Below, piece after piece: positions 32,666 to 41,673 of a stretch of 59,141 nucleotides of DNA. Every line of letters begins with the position of its first letter. Within the stretch, counting starts at the first letter, position 1. The stretch covers positions 1 to 59,141 of the forward strand of contig JAFZSD010000006.1 of assembly GCA_017619535.1 (NCBI GenBank). The letters are read 5' to 3'. The notes below the pieces were generated by a model, which worked only from the letters and a program-made list of their open reading frames with translations, was not told the origin of the DNA and made no database searches. Source of the DNA: Oscillospiraceae bacterium (GTDB lineage Bacteria > Bacillota > Clostridia > Oscillospirales > Oscillospiraceae). The position numbers were made by a program, and so were the translations under genes.

Positions 32666-33849
32666 CTGTAACGATATATCCGTCGGTGCCTGTGGGGACC
32701 GTGAAGGCGCCCCCGAGCAAGAGCATGGCCCACCGGCTCCTCATATGCGCGGGTCTCGCAAAGGGCGGGAGCCGTGTCCGCGGCGTCGCGCCATCAGACG
32801 ACGTGCTGGCAACGATCGATTGCCTGCGCGCTCTGGGAGCCTCTGTGGACATTGACGGGGAAACGGCCCTTGTGCGCGGAGCGGATCCCCGGCGCGCAGT
32901 GCCGGGTGTCCTGAACTGCCGGGAGAGCGGGAGCACCCTGCGCTTCTTTACGCCTCTCTGCGCCCTGTCGGGACGGGAGACCGTGCTGGAGGGGTCCGGG
33001 ACCCTGTTCCGGCGCCCCCTTGAGCCCTATGAGGACCTGTTCCGGGAGCGGGGACTTCTTTTCGCTAAGACAGAGCGGAGCCTGACTGTCCGCGGGCCTC
33101 TCGGACCGGGGACCTTCGAGCTTCCCGGCGACGTGAGCAGCCAGTTCATAAGCGGACTTCTTTTCACGTTGCCCCTTCTCGAAGGAGACAGCGTCATCCG
33201 CCTGAGGCCTCCCGTGGAGAGCAGGGCGTACACAGACATGACATTATCCGCGCTCGGGTCTTTCGGAGTGAACGCCTCATGGAACGGGGATCTTGAGCTC
33301 CTTGTACCCGGAGGACAGGAATACCTCCCACGGGACGTTTCCGTCGAGGGGGACTGGTCCAACGCGGCGTTCTTCCTGGCGATGGGAGCGGATGTGACAG
33401 GACTGGACCCGGACAGCCTTCAGGGCGACAAAGTGTGCGCGGAACACTTCGCTGTGCTGGACAGGGGACATGCGGAAATAGATATCTCCGGATGCCCGGA
33501 TCTGGGACCCGTGCTGATGGCCTGTGCTGCCCTTAAGTCAGGCGGGACTTTCACAGGGACGCGGCGCCTGGCTCTCAAGGAGAGCGACAGGGGAGCGGCC
33601 ATGGCCGAGGAGCTCGGCAAGTTCGGAGTCAGGGTCTCCGTTGAGGAGAACAGGATAACTGTGTCCGGAGGAGCGAAGACGCCGTCGGAACCCCTCTCGG
33701 GCCATGACGACCACCGCATTGTGATGGCTCTGTCCGTTCTCTGCACCCGCACAGGCGGTACCATAGAGGGCGCGGAAGCGGTCAGCAAGAGCTTTCCGGA
33801 CTTTTTCGAACGGCTGAAGGACCTGAACGTCAGGATGGATGTCTCCTGA
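32662..33849 (+). CDS. aroA: EPSP synthase
   Basis: A 395-residue 3-phosphoshikimate 1-carboxyvinyltransferase, which joins shikimate 3-phosphate and phosphoenolpyruvate. Seen are the N-terminal PPSKSMAHR substrate loop, SDDVLATIDCLRALGA, the PEP-site stretch LNCRESGSTLRFFTPL, DVSSQFISGLLFTLP and LKESDRGAAMAEELGKFG with DDHRIVMALSVL near the end. The ESGSTLRF wording differs from the glyphosate-sensitive E. coli type, but sensitivity cannot be judged. It is the fourth gene of the coupled aro operon. Confidence 0.92.
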   Translation: MTVTIYPSVPVGTVKAPPSKSMAHRLLICAGLAKGGSRVRGVAPSDDVLATIDCLRALGASVDIDGETALVRGADPRRAVPGVLNCRESGSTLRFFTPLCALSGRETVLEGSGTLFRRPLEPYEDLFRERGLLFAKTERSLTVRGPLGPGTFELPGDVSSQFISGLLFTLPLLEGDSVIRLRPPVESRAYTDMTLSALGSFGVNASWNGDLELLVPGGQEYLPRDVSVEGDWSNAAFFLAMGADVTGLDPDSLQGDKVCAEHFAVLDRGHAEIDISGCPDLGPVLMACAALKSGGTFTGTRRLALKESDRGAAMAEELGKFGVRVSVEENRITVSGGAKTPSEPLSGHDDHRIVMALSVLCTRTGGTIEGAEAVSKSFPDFFERLKDLNVRMDVS

Positions 33850-33876
33850 CGGTCGGGCAACTGGAGGAAACGCACA

Positions 33877-34905
33877 ATGAACATGGATTTCAAACGGAAA
33901 CTGCCGATCCCCATGGAGACGAAGGAGATGTATCCTCTGACCGGGACCATGGCGGACACCGTCAGGGAACGCACGGACGAACTCAGGGCGGTGCTGTCCG
34001 GCGAAGACGGCAGGATGATCCTCATAATAGGCCCCTGTTCGGCGGACAGCGAGGACAGCGTCCTGGACTACGCATCCCGCCTCATGCCGGTGCAGGAAAA
34101 GGTGAAGGATAAGATCGTCATCGTTCCCAGGGTCTACACGAACAAACCCCGTACTACAGGCGAGGGCTACAAGGGCCTGGTGCACCAGCCGGATCCGGAG
34201 GCCCGGCCCGATCTGTTCAAGGGGATCATAACCACCAGGGAACTTCACATGCGGGTCGTCAAGGAGACGGGCTTCGCCCCGGCGGACGAGATGCTCTATC
34301 CCGAGAACTACAAGTACGTGGACGACCTCCTGGGATATCTGGCGGTGGGGGCCCGGAGCGTTGAGGACCAGCAGCACCGGCTCACGGCAAGCGCGGCGGA
34401 CTGCCCGGTGGGCATGAAGAACCCCACCGGCGGCAATCTATCCGTCATGATGAACAGCATATCCGCGGCAAGGCAGGAGTACGACTTCATATACAGGGGC
34501 TGGGAGGGACACTCCTTCGGCAATCCCTACGCCCACGCCGTCCTCAGAGGCTATACGGACATCAAGGGGCAGACGCACCCGAACTACGATCAGGAGACTC
34601 TAACGTATCTCGCCGGCCTCTACGCGGAGTCCGGACTCGAGAATCCCGCGGTCATCGTGGACTGCAGCCATCTGAACAGCGGCAAGGATCCCTTCCGGCA
34701 GCCGGAGGTCATGAAGGACGTGCTCCGGTCCATGGGCGGCAGCGGGGACATAAGACGCCTCGTCAAGGGGTTCATGGTGGAGAGCTACATCGAGGACGGC
34801 AGCCAGCCCGTGGGCGGCGGAGTCTACGGAAAGAGCATCACCGACGCCTGCCTGGGATGGGAAAAGAGCGAGCACCTCATATACGAGCTGGCGGAGCAGA
34901 TCTGA
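33877..34905 (+). CDS. aroF: 3-deoxy-7-phosphoheptulonate synthase (AroF/AroG type)
   Basis: A 342-residue class I-alpha DAHP synthase, first step of the shikimate pathway. Recognisable are LIIGPCSADSEDSVLDYASR, PRVYTNKPRTTGEGYKGL, VGARSVEDQQHR, VGMKNPTGGNL and DCSHLNSGK, which include the metal and PEP ligands. An N-terminal arm like that of the feedback-regulated E. coli enzymes is present, so amino-acid inhibition is possible. It follows aroA by 27 bases. No dehydroquinate dehydratase gene is in the window. Confidence 0.92.
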   Translation: MNMDFKRKLPIPMETKEMYPLTGTMADTVRERTDELRAVLSGEDGRMILIIGPCSADSEDSVLDYASRLMPVQEKVKDKIVIVPRVYTNKPRTTGEGYKGLVHQPDPEARPDLFKGIITTRELHMRVVKETGFAPADEMLYPENYKYVDDLLGYLAVGARSVEDQQHRLTASAADCPVGMKNPTGGNLSVMMNSISAARQEYDFIYRGWEGHSFGNPYAHAVLRGYTDIKGQTHPNYDQETLTYLAGLYAESGLENPAVIVDCSHLNSGKDPFRQPEVMKDVLRSMGGSGDIRRLVKGFMVESYIEDGSQPVGGGVYGKSITDACLGWEKSEHLIYELAEQI

Positions 34906-34965
34906 ACCAGCTGCGGACAGTAAAAAACGCGCCTTTCCGGCGCGCGGCATAAGGAGAAAACTATT

Positions 34966-36873
34966 ATGAGCGAAACGACAGTCAGGATTCAGGACGATCT
35001 TTACGAGGCCGTCAACGGCGAATGGCTGAAGACAGCGGTCATCCCGGACGACAGGCCCATGACCGGCGGCTTCTCCGACCTCGACCAGGACGTGGAGAAG
35101 ATCATGATGGCCGACTTTAAGGCCTTTGCCGAAGGGACGAAGACTACGGACATACCCGAGATGAAATACGCGATCGGGCTGTATAAGAAAGTCATGGATA
35201 CGGAGAGAAGGAACAGGGAAGGCATAGCTCCCGTTCTGCCTCTTCTGGAAAAGATCCGGGGCATAAAGACCGTCGAGGATCTGAACAGGGAAGCATCCGA
35301 CCTCCTTCTCGAGGGCGTCGAGCTGCCCGTCCAGACGGAGGTGGAGGCCGACATGCAGGACGCCTCCGTCCACTCCTTCATAGTGTACGGCCCGAAGATA
35401 ATCCTTCCGGACACAACATACTACGACGAGAGCAATCCGGCGGGAAAACAGCTCCTCGCCGTCTGGGCGGACATGGCGGCGAAAGTGCTCACATACGCGC
35501 CTCTCACGGAAGAGGAACGGAAGCAGTATCTCGAGGACGCCCTTGCCTACGACGCTCTGGTGTCGAAGAAGGTAAAGAGCCAGCTGGAGTGGTCCGAATA
35601 CTATAAGTGCCACAATCCGATGCCGGCCGACGAGGTGGCCTCGTACACCTCTCCTTTCGATATAAAAAAGCTCCTCACCGACCTGTACGGGGAGAAGGCC
35701 CCGGAGATCCTGGTCGTATACGACCCGAAGGCCGTGAAGGAGATGAACGGCTATTTCTCAGAGGAGACTTTCGAAAAGTACGTCCACTGGGCCTACGTAA
35801 GGACGCTTCTGCGGGCCACGGCGTACCTGTCCGAGGAGCTGGCGACTCTCGGAAAGACCTATACCAGGGTACTCACCGGCGTAGCGGCGGACCCAGTCCT
35901 TGAGAAGCAGGCCTACAGGACAGTCTCGGGGATGTATTCCGAGCCCGTGGGCGTATACTACGGCAGGACCTACTTCGGCGAAGAGGCCAAGAAGGACATC
36001 GTCGATCTCGTTAAGAAGATAATAGAGACCTACAAACTCAGGATGGACAAGAACGGATTTCTGGCTGAGTCCACAAAGGAGCAGGCCAAACTGAAGCTCT
36101 CCACCATCGTTATAAAGATGGGTTATCCCGACGAGATAAAGGAGATCTGGTCGAAGCTCGTGTTCGATGAGGAGGATTCCTTCTTCACAGCCGTGAAGAA
36201 GCTCTCCGGCATCCGCGCAAAGGACATGCTGGACGAGCTCCTGAAGCCCGTGGACCGGACCAAATGGGTCATGCCGGGCCACATGGTCAACGCGTGCTAC
36301 AATCCGAGCTCCAACGATATAACTTTCCCGGCGGCCATACTCCAGAAACCTTTCTATTCCCTGAAGCAGAGCGTCAGCGAGAACCTGGGCGGCATCGGAG
36401 CGGTAATAGGCCACGAGATATCCCACGCCTTCGACAACAACGGCGCAAACTTCGACGAGAAGGGCAACCTCAGGAAGTGGTGGACCGAGGAGGACTTCAA
36501 GGCCTTCAAGGATCTGACTAAAGACATGATCGAGCAGTTCGACGGCATAGAGTTCCACGGAGGAAAGGTGAACGGAGAGCTCACCGTTAGCGAGAACATC
36601 GCCGACAACGGCGGCATGGGCGTGACCCTGGAGATCATGCACACCCTGCCCGATCCCGACTTCAGAGCGTATTTCATGAACTGGGCAAGGGTCTGGTGCA
36701 TGAAGGCGAAAGAGGAGTTCATACAGCTCCTTCTGGCAAACGACGTCCATTCCCCGGCGGTCCTGAGGGCGAACATGTCCCCAAGGAACTTCAGCGAATG
36801 GTACGAAGCTTTCGGAGTCACCGAGAAGGACGGCATGTACATAGCTCCGGATAAGCGCATAAGCATCTGGTAA
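34966..36873 (+). CDS. pepO: M13 family zinc metallopeptidase (neprilysin/PepO-like)
   Basis: A 635-residue peptidase of family M13. The zinc motif is HEISHAFDNNG, the third ligand Glu lies in SENIADNGGM, and substrate-side motifs VNACYNPSSNDITFPAAILQ and a C-terminal SPAVLRANMSPRNFSEWYEA are intact. There is no signal peptide, so it is an intracellular endopeptidase for short peptides. An imperfect CGCGCC/GGCGCG hairpin at 34928-34944 separates it from aroF; it has its own AAGGAG. The unit seems to end in the repeat-rich gap that follows. Confidence 0.9.
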   Translation: MSETTVRIQDDLYEAVNGEWLKTAVIPDDRPMTGGFSDLDQDVEKIMMADFKAFAEGTKTTDIPEMKYAIGLYKKVMDTERRNREGIAPVLPLLEKIRGIKTVEDLNREASDLLLEGVELPVQTEVEADMQDASVHSFIVYGPKIILPDTTYYDESNPAGKQLLAVWADMAAKVLTYAPLTEEERKQYLEDALAYDALVSKKVKSQLEWSEYYKCHNPMPADEVASYTSPFDIKKLLTDLYGEKAPEILVVYDPKAVKEMNGYFSEETFEKYVHWAYVRTLLRATAYLSEELATLGKTYTRVLTGVAADPVLEKQAYRTVSGMYSEPVGVYYGRTYFGEEAKKDIVDLVKKIIETYKLRMDKNGFLAESTKEQAKLKLSTIVIKMGYPDEIKEIWSKLVFDEEDSFFTAVKKLSGIRAKDMLDELLKPVDRTKWVMPGHMVNACYNPSSNDITFPAAILQKPFYSLKQSVSENLGGIGAVIGHEISHAFDNNGANFDEKGNLRKWWTEEDFKAFKDLTKDMIEQFDGIEFHGGKVNGELTVSENIADNGGMGVTLEIMHTLPDPDFRAYFMNWARVWCMKAKEEFIQLLLANDVHSPAVLRANMSPRNFSEWYEAFGVTEKDGMYIAPDKRISIW

Positions 36874-37032
36874 CGGCAAAGAATTACGATTTCTAAACAG
36901 CAGAGCCAAGAATGCTTTGAACACTGAATAACAGAGAAAATCACTTTTGAACTTCATGATTCTCGGAAGCTTCTTCGCATAAAGCGCTCCCCATAGCAGT
37001 GAGGGGCAGATAGAAAATGTCTTTATACCCTT

Positions 37033-37079
37033 TTATACCCCCGTTATACCCATGGATCATGGGTATAACGGGGGTATAA
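37033..37079. repeat. 22-bp perfect inverted repeat with 3-base loop
   Basis: Arms 37033-37054 and 37058-37079 are perfect complements around GAT. The left arm contains TATACCC twice, and a third copy lies just outside at 37024-37030. Without a T-run it is not a normal terminator; it may be a small mobile-element end, a protein site or a palindromic repeat of the chromosome. Confidence 0.75.
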
Positions 37080-37152
37080 CTTTTTCCGGAAGACCGGAAG
37101 ACGTGTCATTCAAACCTGTATGCAGTAGGATTAGACAGGTAAGCGGCCAAGT

Positions 37153-37189
37153 GAAGACCGGCGCCCGCATATTGCGGACGCCGGTCTTC
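37153..37189. terminator. hairpin between convergent genes
   Basis: A 17-bp stem, GAAGACCGGCGCCCGCA with TGCGGACGCCGGTCTTC (one mismatch), and a three-base loop. It lies 57 bases past the end of the beta-helix lipoprotein gene. No clear T-run. Confidence 0.55.
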
Positions 37190-37245
37190 GGGCAGATATG
37201 GATCTTTATAGGCACTTAGCTGCGTCCGGCTTCACTGGATAGCGG

Positions 37246-38496
37246 TCACATAGGTCTGCCGCCGCCGAATCCGCCGCGTCCGCCCATCATCTGATTCGTC
37301 ACGGAGTTAGTCTGAGAGCCGTTCACGATGATGGTGCCGCCGGTATAGGTGCATCCGCCGTCATAGTCGAAGGGGGACTGGGCGGTTATGTCGATGGTGC
37401 CGCCTGTGATCACAAGATCGCCGTTGGAGTCCACCGCGTCGGTGTCGCCGGAACCCATCACGACGGTGATGATGCCGCCGTTTATCTCGATCTTCACGCT
37501 CAGGGCATTGGATTTCCTGCCGGCGTTTACGCCGTCGTCCGTCGCTCTGACGGTGACGGTGCCGCCGTTCAGGATGACCTGGGTGGCCTCGATGCCCTCC
37601 GCGGCGTCGATGGTGAGGGTGCCGTCGTTTACGGTCGCTGTGGTGGTGGCGTGCACGCCGTCGTCTCCGGCGTCGATGTCGAAGGTGCCGCCCTCGATAA
37701 CGATGCTTCCGAACGTATCGTCGTCGTTGTCCTCTGCGTGGAGGCCGTCGCTGCCGGCCGTGATGAAGTACTCGCCGCCGTCGGCCAGGATGCTGTCGTG
37801 GGCCTTGAGCGCGCTGCCGGACGCGGATACATACCAGGCGCCGCCGGTGAGCTTAAGGTCGTCGTTCGTGCGTATGCCGTCCTCGGAGGAGCTTACGGTG
37901 ACGGTTCCCTGACCGTTGAGCACCAGGTCGTCTCTGGAGAAGACCGCGGCGTCCTCGTCTCCTGCGAAGGATCCGCTGACCGCGAAGACGTTCTCGCTGC
38001 CCTCGGCGGAAGTCAGGAACACCTTGTCCGCATTCTCCACCAGGATACAGGGCTGTTCGGAGTTCACGATGCTGACGCCGTCGAGGACGAACTGGACCTT
38101 GGCGTCGTCTTCAGCGTCTACGGTAACGCACGCTTCCTCCGCGCTGCCGGTCAGGATGTAGACGCCGGCTTCGGTTATGGTTATCGCCGCGCCGTCGGAT
38201 ACGGTTATGGTCTCAGCGTCATCCGTATCCGCCTCCTGGGCGAGGTCGCGTTCCGTGAACAGCTCGCTCTCTTCTCCAGAGCTGTAGGACGCGGTCTCCG
38301 CCTGGGCGTTCTGTTTTGCAGGGGATGCGGTCGTGCCGGACGATCCCTTGCCCGCGTCCGTGCTTGCCGATGTTTTCGCGCTGTTTTCCGCGCTCTGGGT
38401 ATTATTGTCTGAACCTGTGATCCCGCAGGCGCTCAGAAGGACCGACGCCGCCAGGAGGAGCACCGCGGCAGTGACTGCAAGTCTGTTCTTTTTCAT
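37246..38496 (-). CDS. Cthe_2159-like carbohydrate-binding beta-helix lipoprotein
   Basis: A 416-residue secreted lipoprotein: signal peptide with lipobox LLSAC, a low-complexity Ser/Thr/Ala linker to about residue 70, then a right-handed beta-helix rich in repeats such as GGTFDIDAGDDGVHA, GTLTIDAAEGIEA, GGTVTVRATDDGVNA and GGTIDITAQ. This layout matches the Cthe_2159 family, where the helix binds calcium and acidic sugars. A Gly/Met-rich tail ends the protein. GAGGAA lies seven bases before the ATG at 38496. It is last in a minus-strand unit after VTC and DUF4956 genes, the usual company. Confidence 0.82.
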   Translation of the reverse strand: MKKNRLAVTAAVLLLAASVLLSACGITGSDNNTQSAENSAKTSASTDAGKGSSGTTASPAKQNAQAETASYSSGEESELFTERDLAQEADTDDAETITVSDGAAITITEAGVYILTGSAEEACVTVDAEDDAKVQFVLDGVSIVNSEQPCILVENADKVFLTSAEGSENVFAVSGSFAGDEDAAVFSRDDLVLNGQGTVTVSSSEDGIRTNDDLKLTGGAWYVSASGSALKAHDSILADGGEYFITAGSDGLHAEDNDDDTFGSIVIEGGTFDIDAGDDGVHATTTATVNDGTLTIDAAEGIEATQVILNGGTVTVRATDDGVNAGRKSNALSVKIEINGGIITVVMGSGDTDAVDSNGDLVITGGTIDITAQSPFDYDGGCTYTGGTIIVNGSQTNSVTNQMMGGRGGFGGGRPM

Positions 38497-38546
38497 GATG
38501 TGATTCCTCGCTTTCATAGATTTGTATGGAAATGAGTGGATATATA

Positions 38547-39218
38547 TCAGAGTTTGTTCGCCTGTTCGGCGTAGGGCAGTATGGATATCTCCAGGTTGCC
38601 GTTTCTGACCCGGAGCTCGTCGATGAAGGCTTTCTCCTCGGCGGGATCCTTCATCTGTATCCTGTAGGAGAGGCGGAACATGCTCCCCATGGCGGTTGTC
38701 TTGACCCCAGCGCTCTCGGCGCTTTTCAGGTATCTTGCGAACGCGTCGTCGAAGACGCCGTCGTATTCCAGCGTCTCGGGTACGGTTATCCTCAGGAGCC
38801 GTTCCTCAGACCTCTCCCTGTGGTCGAATATGCTCACATGGCTCAGCAGCGTGAAGATAAGGGCCATGGCGATCAGGATGATGACTCCGTATACGACGTA
38901 GCCCATGCCGAAGGCGATGCCGGAGCCCATGGACACCAGGATCGCGGCGATCTCGTCGGCGCTGCCCTGGGCGGATCTGAAGCGGATCAGTCCGAAGGCG
39001 CCTCCTATGGCGACGCCGGCGCCTATGTTGCCGTTTACGAACGTTATGACAGCGCTGACCACGAAGGGGATCATGGCGCTCACTATGAAGAAGCGTTTCG
39101 TGGAGCGTACCCGGAAGCTCATGATCCAGGAATATACGAAGCCGGATACGAGGGCCGCGGCGGCCATCGCGAAGAACTGGGCCGGGGTCACCACGGCTGA
39201 ATATATGGAATCGAACAT
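38547..39218 (-). CDS. DUF4956 membrane protein
   Basis: A 223-residue protein with four membrane helices (about residues 12-30, 43-60, 66-82 and 105-130) and a soluble C-terminal half. The family core GNIGAGVAIGGAFGLIRFRS followed by AQGSADEIAAILVSMGSGIA is clear; the Arg-Phe-Arg patch is typical. DUF4956 genes nearly always sit beside VTC-domain genes, as here (18 bases downstream of it), suggesting a shared membrane complex in polyphosphate or cell-surface polymer handling. AAAGGAG is well placed. Confidence 0.85.
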   Translation of the reverse strand: MFDSIYSAVVTPAQFFAMAAAALVSGFVYSWIMSFRVRSTKRFFIVSAMIPFVVSAVITFVNGNIGAGVAIGGAFGLIRFRSAQGSADEIAAILVSMGSGIAFGMGYVVYGVIILIAMALIFTLLSHVSIFDHRERSEERLLRITVPETLEYDGVFDDAFARYLKSAESAGVKTTAMGSMFRLSYRIQMKDPAEEKAFIDELRVRNGNLEISILPYAEQANKL

Positions 39219-39236
39219 GGCGTATGCTCCTTTCTC

Positions 39237-39974
39237 TCATGCTACGCCGAGCAGCCTGGAAACGGCGTTCTCGGCGGGGGTTTCCTTTGTTTTCAGAAGT
39301 TCCTTTTTGTACGCCTCCCCGTACTTGGAGAAGCTGGCCTTGAGGATGCCGCCCTCGCTGAGGACCGACGACAGCCACAGGGGCATGGCCCCCTGGACCT
39401 TGACCTCCAGGATGGCCCGGCCGTCCTCCAGCAGATGGATCCCGTCCATCGACTCCGTAAGGTTCAGACCTTCCGTCCTGTAGCGGGGCCGGTAGTCGAT
39501 AGTGAGCCTGAGATCACCGCCGGGCTCGAAGTAGGCCGTGCGGTCGTATATGATCAGGCAGGCGGGGGAGAGCGTTTCGTAAAGATCCCGGAAGTATGTG
39601 AGCTCCCTCTGGATCTGCTGGCTGCCTCCCGGATCTCCGGTCCCCTCGAAGAACCGTTCGACCTGAGGTATGGTGGACTGTACCCTGCGCTTGTAGACGA
39701 CGCCGTCGTATTTGCGCTTGAGCTCCAGAAAGACCGGGGAAGTCTCCGAGGCGAGGCCGTAGGACCTCAGCCGGATCTTTTCCTTGAACTTCGGTTTCTC
39801 CAGGCTCGCCCGTATGAGCCGGAAGTCGGGAGTGTCGTAATACAGCGACGCGATGGAGGTCAGTCCGTATTCGTCGATCTGCATATGACCCTCGAGCCTG
39901 CGGCGGAGATAGTCCGTCTGGGAGCTGTCGAGAAGGTATTTCATCTCGTACCGTTTCATTACCGTGATCGCCAT
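39237..39974 (-). CDS. VTC-domain polyphosphate polymerase-like protein
   Basis: A 245-residue protein of the VTC tunnel fold. Basic and acidic pairs lining the tunnel are visible: KRYEMKYLL at the start, SLYYDTPDF, KEKIRLRSYG, VFLELKRKYDGVVYKRR, YDRTAYF and a late AILEVKVQGAMP. In yeast Vtc4 this fold polymerises phosphate from ATP; bacterial relatives are assumed to handle polyphosphate or a similar anion. The first gene of the minus-strand unit VTC-DUF4956-beta-helix. AGGAGG lies nine bases before the ATG. Confidence 0.85.
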   Translation of the reverse strand: MAITVMKRYEMKYLLDSSQTDYLRRRLEGHMQIDEYGLTSIASLYYDTPDFRLIRASLEKPKFKEKIRLRSYGLASETSPVFLELKRKYDGVVYKRRVQSTIPQVERFFEGTGDPGGSQQIQRELTYFRDLYETLSPACLIIYDRTAYFEPGGDLRLTIDYRPRYRTEGLNLTESMDGIHLLEDGRAILEVKVQGAMPLWLSSVLSEGGILKASFSKYGEAYKKELLKTKETPAENAVSRLLGVA

Positions 39975-40020
39975 CGATCATCGCCTCCTTGTCCTGTTTA
40001 CGGTTTAAGGATAAGTTGGG

Positions 40021-40074
40021 ATGATTGACGGTTTGTTGAATTTTCTTAAGAACTTTTTCAATGCTGATTCAATG
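40021..40074. promoter_or_regulatory. OmpR-type operator upstream of the VTC unit
   Basis: Two TTCAATG copies (40057-40063 and 40068-40074) are 11 bp apart, the spacing used by PhoB/OmpR proteins. ATGATTGACGG at 40021 and ACTTTTTCAATG at 40052 are separated by 31 bp, exactly as ATGATTGAAGG and ACTTTTTCAATG are at 42656-42698 before the two-component genes. Confidence 0.6.
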
Positions 40075-40080
40075 AAGTAT

Positions 40081-40117
40081 AAAAGCCCGGCGGAACATAC
40101 GGCCTGTTCCGCCGGGC
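40081..40117 (-). terminator. terminator of the ApbE-NapH unit
   Basis: GCCCGGCGGAACA (40085-40097) and TGTTCCGCCGGGC (40105-40117) form a perfect 13-bp stem. Read on the minus strand it is followed by TTTTAT, 71 bases beyond the NapH-FMN stop. Confidence 0.75.
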
Positions 40118-40187
40118 GTGCTTTGATCATAGATACTGTATCCTGCCGTGATGGGCGGCGGCTTTTCCGCAGACCGCGTGGCCGGGT

Positions 40188-41669
40188 TCACCTGCCGCGG
40201 CCGTGTCCTCCGCCAGAGCCGTTGGGGTTCATGAAATCCATGCCCAGCGCGTCGGCCACAGCCTCCAGGATGCCGTTGGAGGAGAAGGTGGCCCCGCTGA
40301 CTGTGCCGACGTCCAGACTCTGGTAATAAAGGATCCCGGCGATGACGCCTTCCTGGGCGCGGCTGAAATACTGCCGGTCGTCCTCATAGGAGAGCACGGT
40401 TATATCCGCGATCATTCCGTTCTCCACAGTCACCTCCACCTGAGTCGTGCCGCGGAAACCGGTACCTGCGCCTGTGTAGACGCCGTCGGCGTACGGGCCC
40501 TCCGGCTCCGACGGAAGCTCTTCCTCCGGCTCCGGATCCTCCGCGGTCTCATCAGTTTCTTCTGTTTCCCCGGATTCTGCGGTCTCGCCGGCCTCTTCGG
40601 TCTCTGCGGTCTCGCCTGCAGGGATCCCGGCTGCGTCGCCGGAATCGTCCTCAGTAACTGTCTCCGCCGAAGCGGCATCGTCCTGATCCTGACGGGCGTT
40701 TACGGAGAGAGGCACCGAGTATTCACCGCCGTCGGCGCCGTCCTCGGCTACGGCGTCGTTTCCGGAGGCGGCGTACGTCTCGAAAACTGCGCCGTCATAT
40801 GTCCCGCCATCCGCAGACCCTGCGGTCGTATCCGTCAGCCTGTTCACCGCGACGCCGCCCGCATATACGAGTCCGCAGAGCATCAGAGCCGCGGCGGTCC
40901 CTCCCGCGGCGGGAAGAGGATCGCAGCTGAGGGCGCCGGTGCGGCATGCTCCCGCGCAGCGCATACAGTCGATGCACTCGCCGGATCTGACGGTCCTCCT
41001 GTCGTGGACGCTTATGCCCATGGCGCACTTCCGGGTGCAGAGGCCGCAGTCTCCGCAGGCCGTCTTTTTCCGGCGGATGAAGAATATCCTGCGTCCGGAG
41101 GCGAGGGAAAGCAGCGCTCCCAGCGGACAGAGATAGCGGCAGAAGAAGCGCTCCGCGAAGAAGCCCGCGATAAGTATGGCGATCAGCGCTATAAACCCGA
41201 GAGTGGGGACGGCGGCCCGCATGACGGACAGATTGCCGGAGAGCAGCATCCCGAACACGCCCCAGGGGCTGAGACCGGAGTCCGCGGGGAGCTGCAGGAT
41301 CCACAGCAGAACGACGATGAGCGCCAGGACCGCGTACTTTACATACTTTAAGATCCGGTCCGCCTTTTCCGGGACCGTCTTCAGTACGTGCAGGCGTTCG
41401 GAGATCCGGGCCGCAAGCTCCTGTACGGAACCGAAGGCGCACAGATAGCCGCAGAAGAAACGGCCCCACAGCGCAGTCAGCAGGAAAACGGCCGCCAGCA
41501 GCACAAGGCGGTCCGCCATTCCCGAAAAGCTGAAGGTCCCCGACGCCAGGGAGACCACCACGTCCCTCAGGGCCGTGAAGATGCTCAGAAACAGTCCCGG
41601 AAAGAACAGGAAAGCGGCCGCCTGTATGAGATGGCGGGCCAGCCGTGAGATCTTTATCTTGTTTTTCAT
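40188..41669 (-). CDS. NapH-type polyferredoxin with C-terminal FMN-binding domain
   Basis: A 493-residue membrane redox protein. Four to five membrane helices occupy the first 200 residues, with cysteine pairs CGYLCAFG and CRYLCPLG on loops. Two 4Fe-4S sites follow: CGDCGLCTRKCAMG and CIDCMRCAGACRTG. Another membrane helix leads outside to a long Glu/Thr-rich linker and then an FMN_bind domain whose attachment motif SGATFSS accepts FMN covalently on Thr. The chain should carry electrons from the cytoplasm across the membrane to an extracellular flavin. It lies four bases after apbE, its maturation enzyme. Confidence 0.87.
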   Translation of the reverse strand: MKNKIKISRLARHLIQAAAFLFFPGLFLSIFTALRDVVVSLASGTFSFSGMADRLVLLAAVFLLTALWGRFFCGYLCAFGSVQELAARISERLHVLKTVPEKADRILKYVKYAVLALIVVLLWILQLPADSGLSPWGVFGMLLSGNLSVMRAAVPTLGFIALIAILIAGFFAERFFCRYLCPLGALLSLASGRRIFFIRRKKTACGDCGLCTRKCAMGISVHDRRTVRSGECIDCMRCAGACRTGALSCDPLPAAGGTAAALMLCGLVYAGGVAVNRLTDTTAGSADGGTYDGAVFETYAASGNDAVAEDGADGGEYSVPLSVNARQDQDDAASAETVTEDDSGDAAGIPAGETAETEEAGETAESGETEETDETAEDPEPEEELPSEPEGPYADGVYTGAGTGFRGTTQVEVTVENGMIADITVLSYEDDRQYFSRAQEGVIAGILYYQSLDVGTVSGATFSSNGILEAVADALGMDFMNPNGSGGGHGRGR

Positions 41670-41673
41670 GTGT

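Larger units (their letters stand above)
36874..37245. other. 372-base gap with a long inverted repeat and a terminator hairpin
   Basis: Convergent genes end on both sides. The gap contains the TATACCC inverted repeat at 37033-37079 and the hairpin at 37153-37189. No ORF with a credible start was found. Confidence 0.6.

Noticed and set aside
34928..34944. CGCGCC/GGCGCG hairpin between aroF and pepO as a terminator
   Set aside because: Short stem and no T-run after it; not supported as a terminator.
37246..38000. Short repeated DNA units in the beta-helix gene that could suggest a CRISPR-like array
   Set aside because: The units are in frame, imperfect and encode beta-helix turns; no conserved repeat-spacer pattern.
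37388..38412. Long plus-strand frames opposite the beta-helix lipoprotein
   Set aside because: They arise from the repetitive Gly/Asp/Thr codons of the real minus-strand gene.
40500..40640. Low-complexity GAG/GAC-rich repeats in the NapH-FMN gene
   Set aside because: They encode an in-frame Glu/Thr-rich linker, which is common in such proteins.
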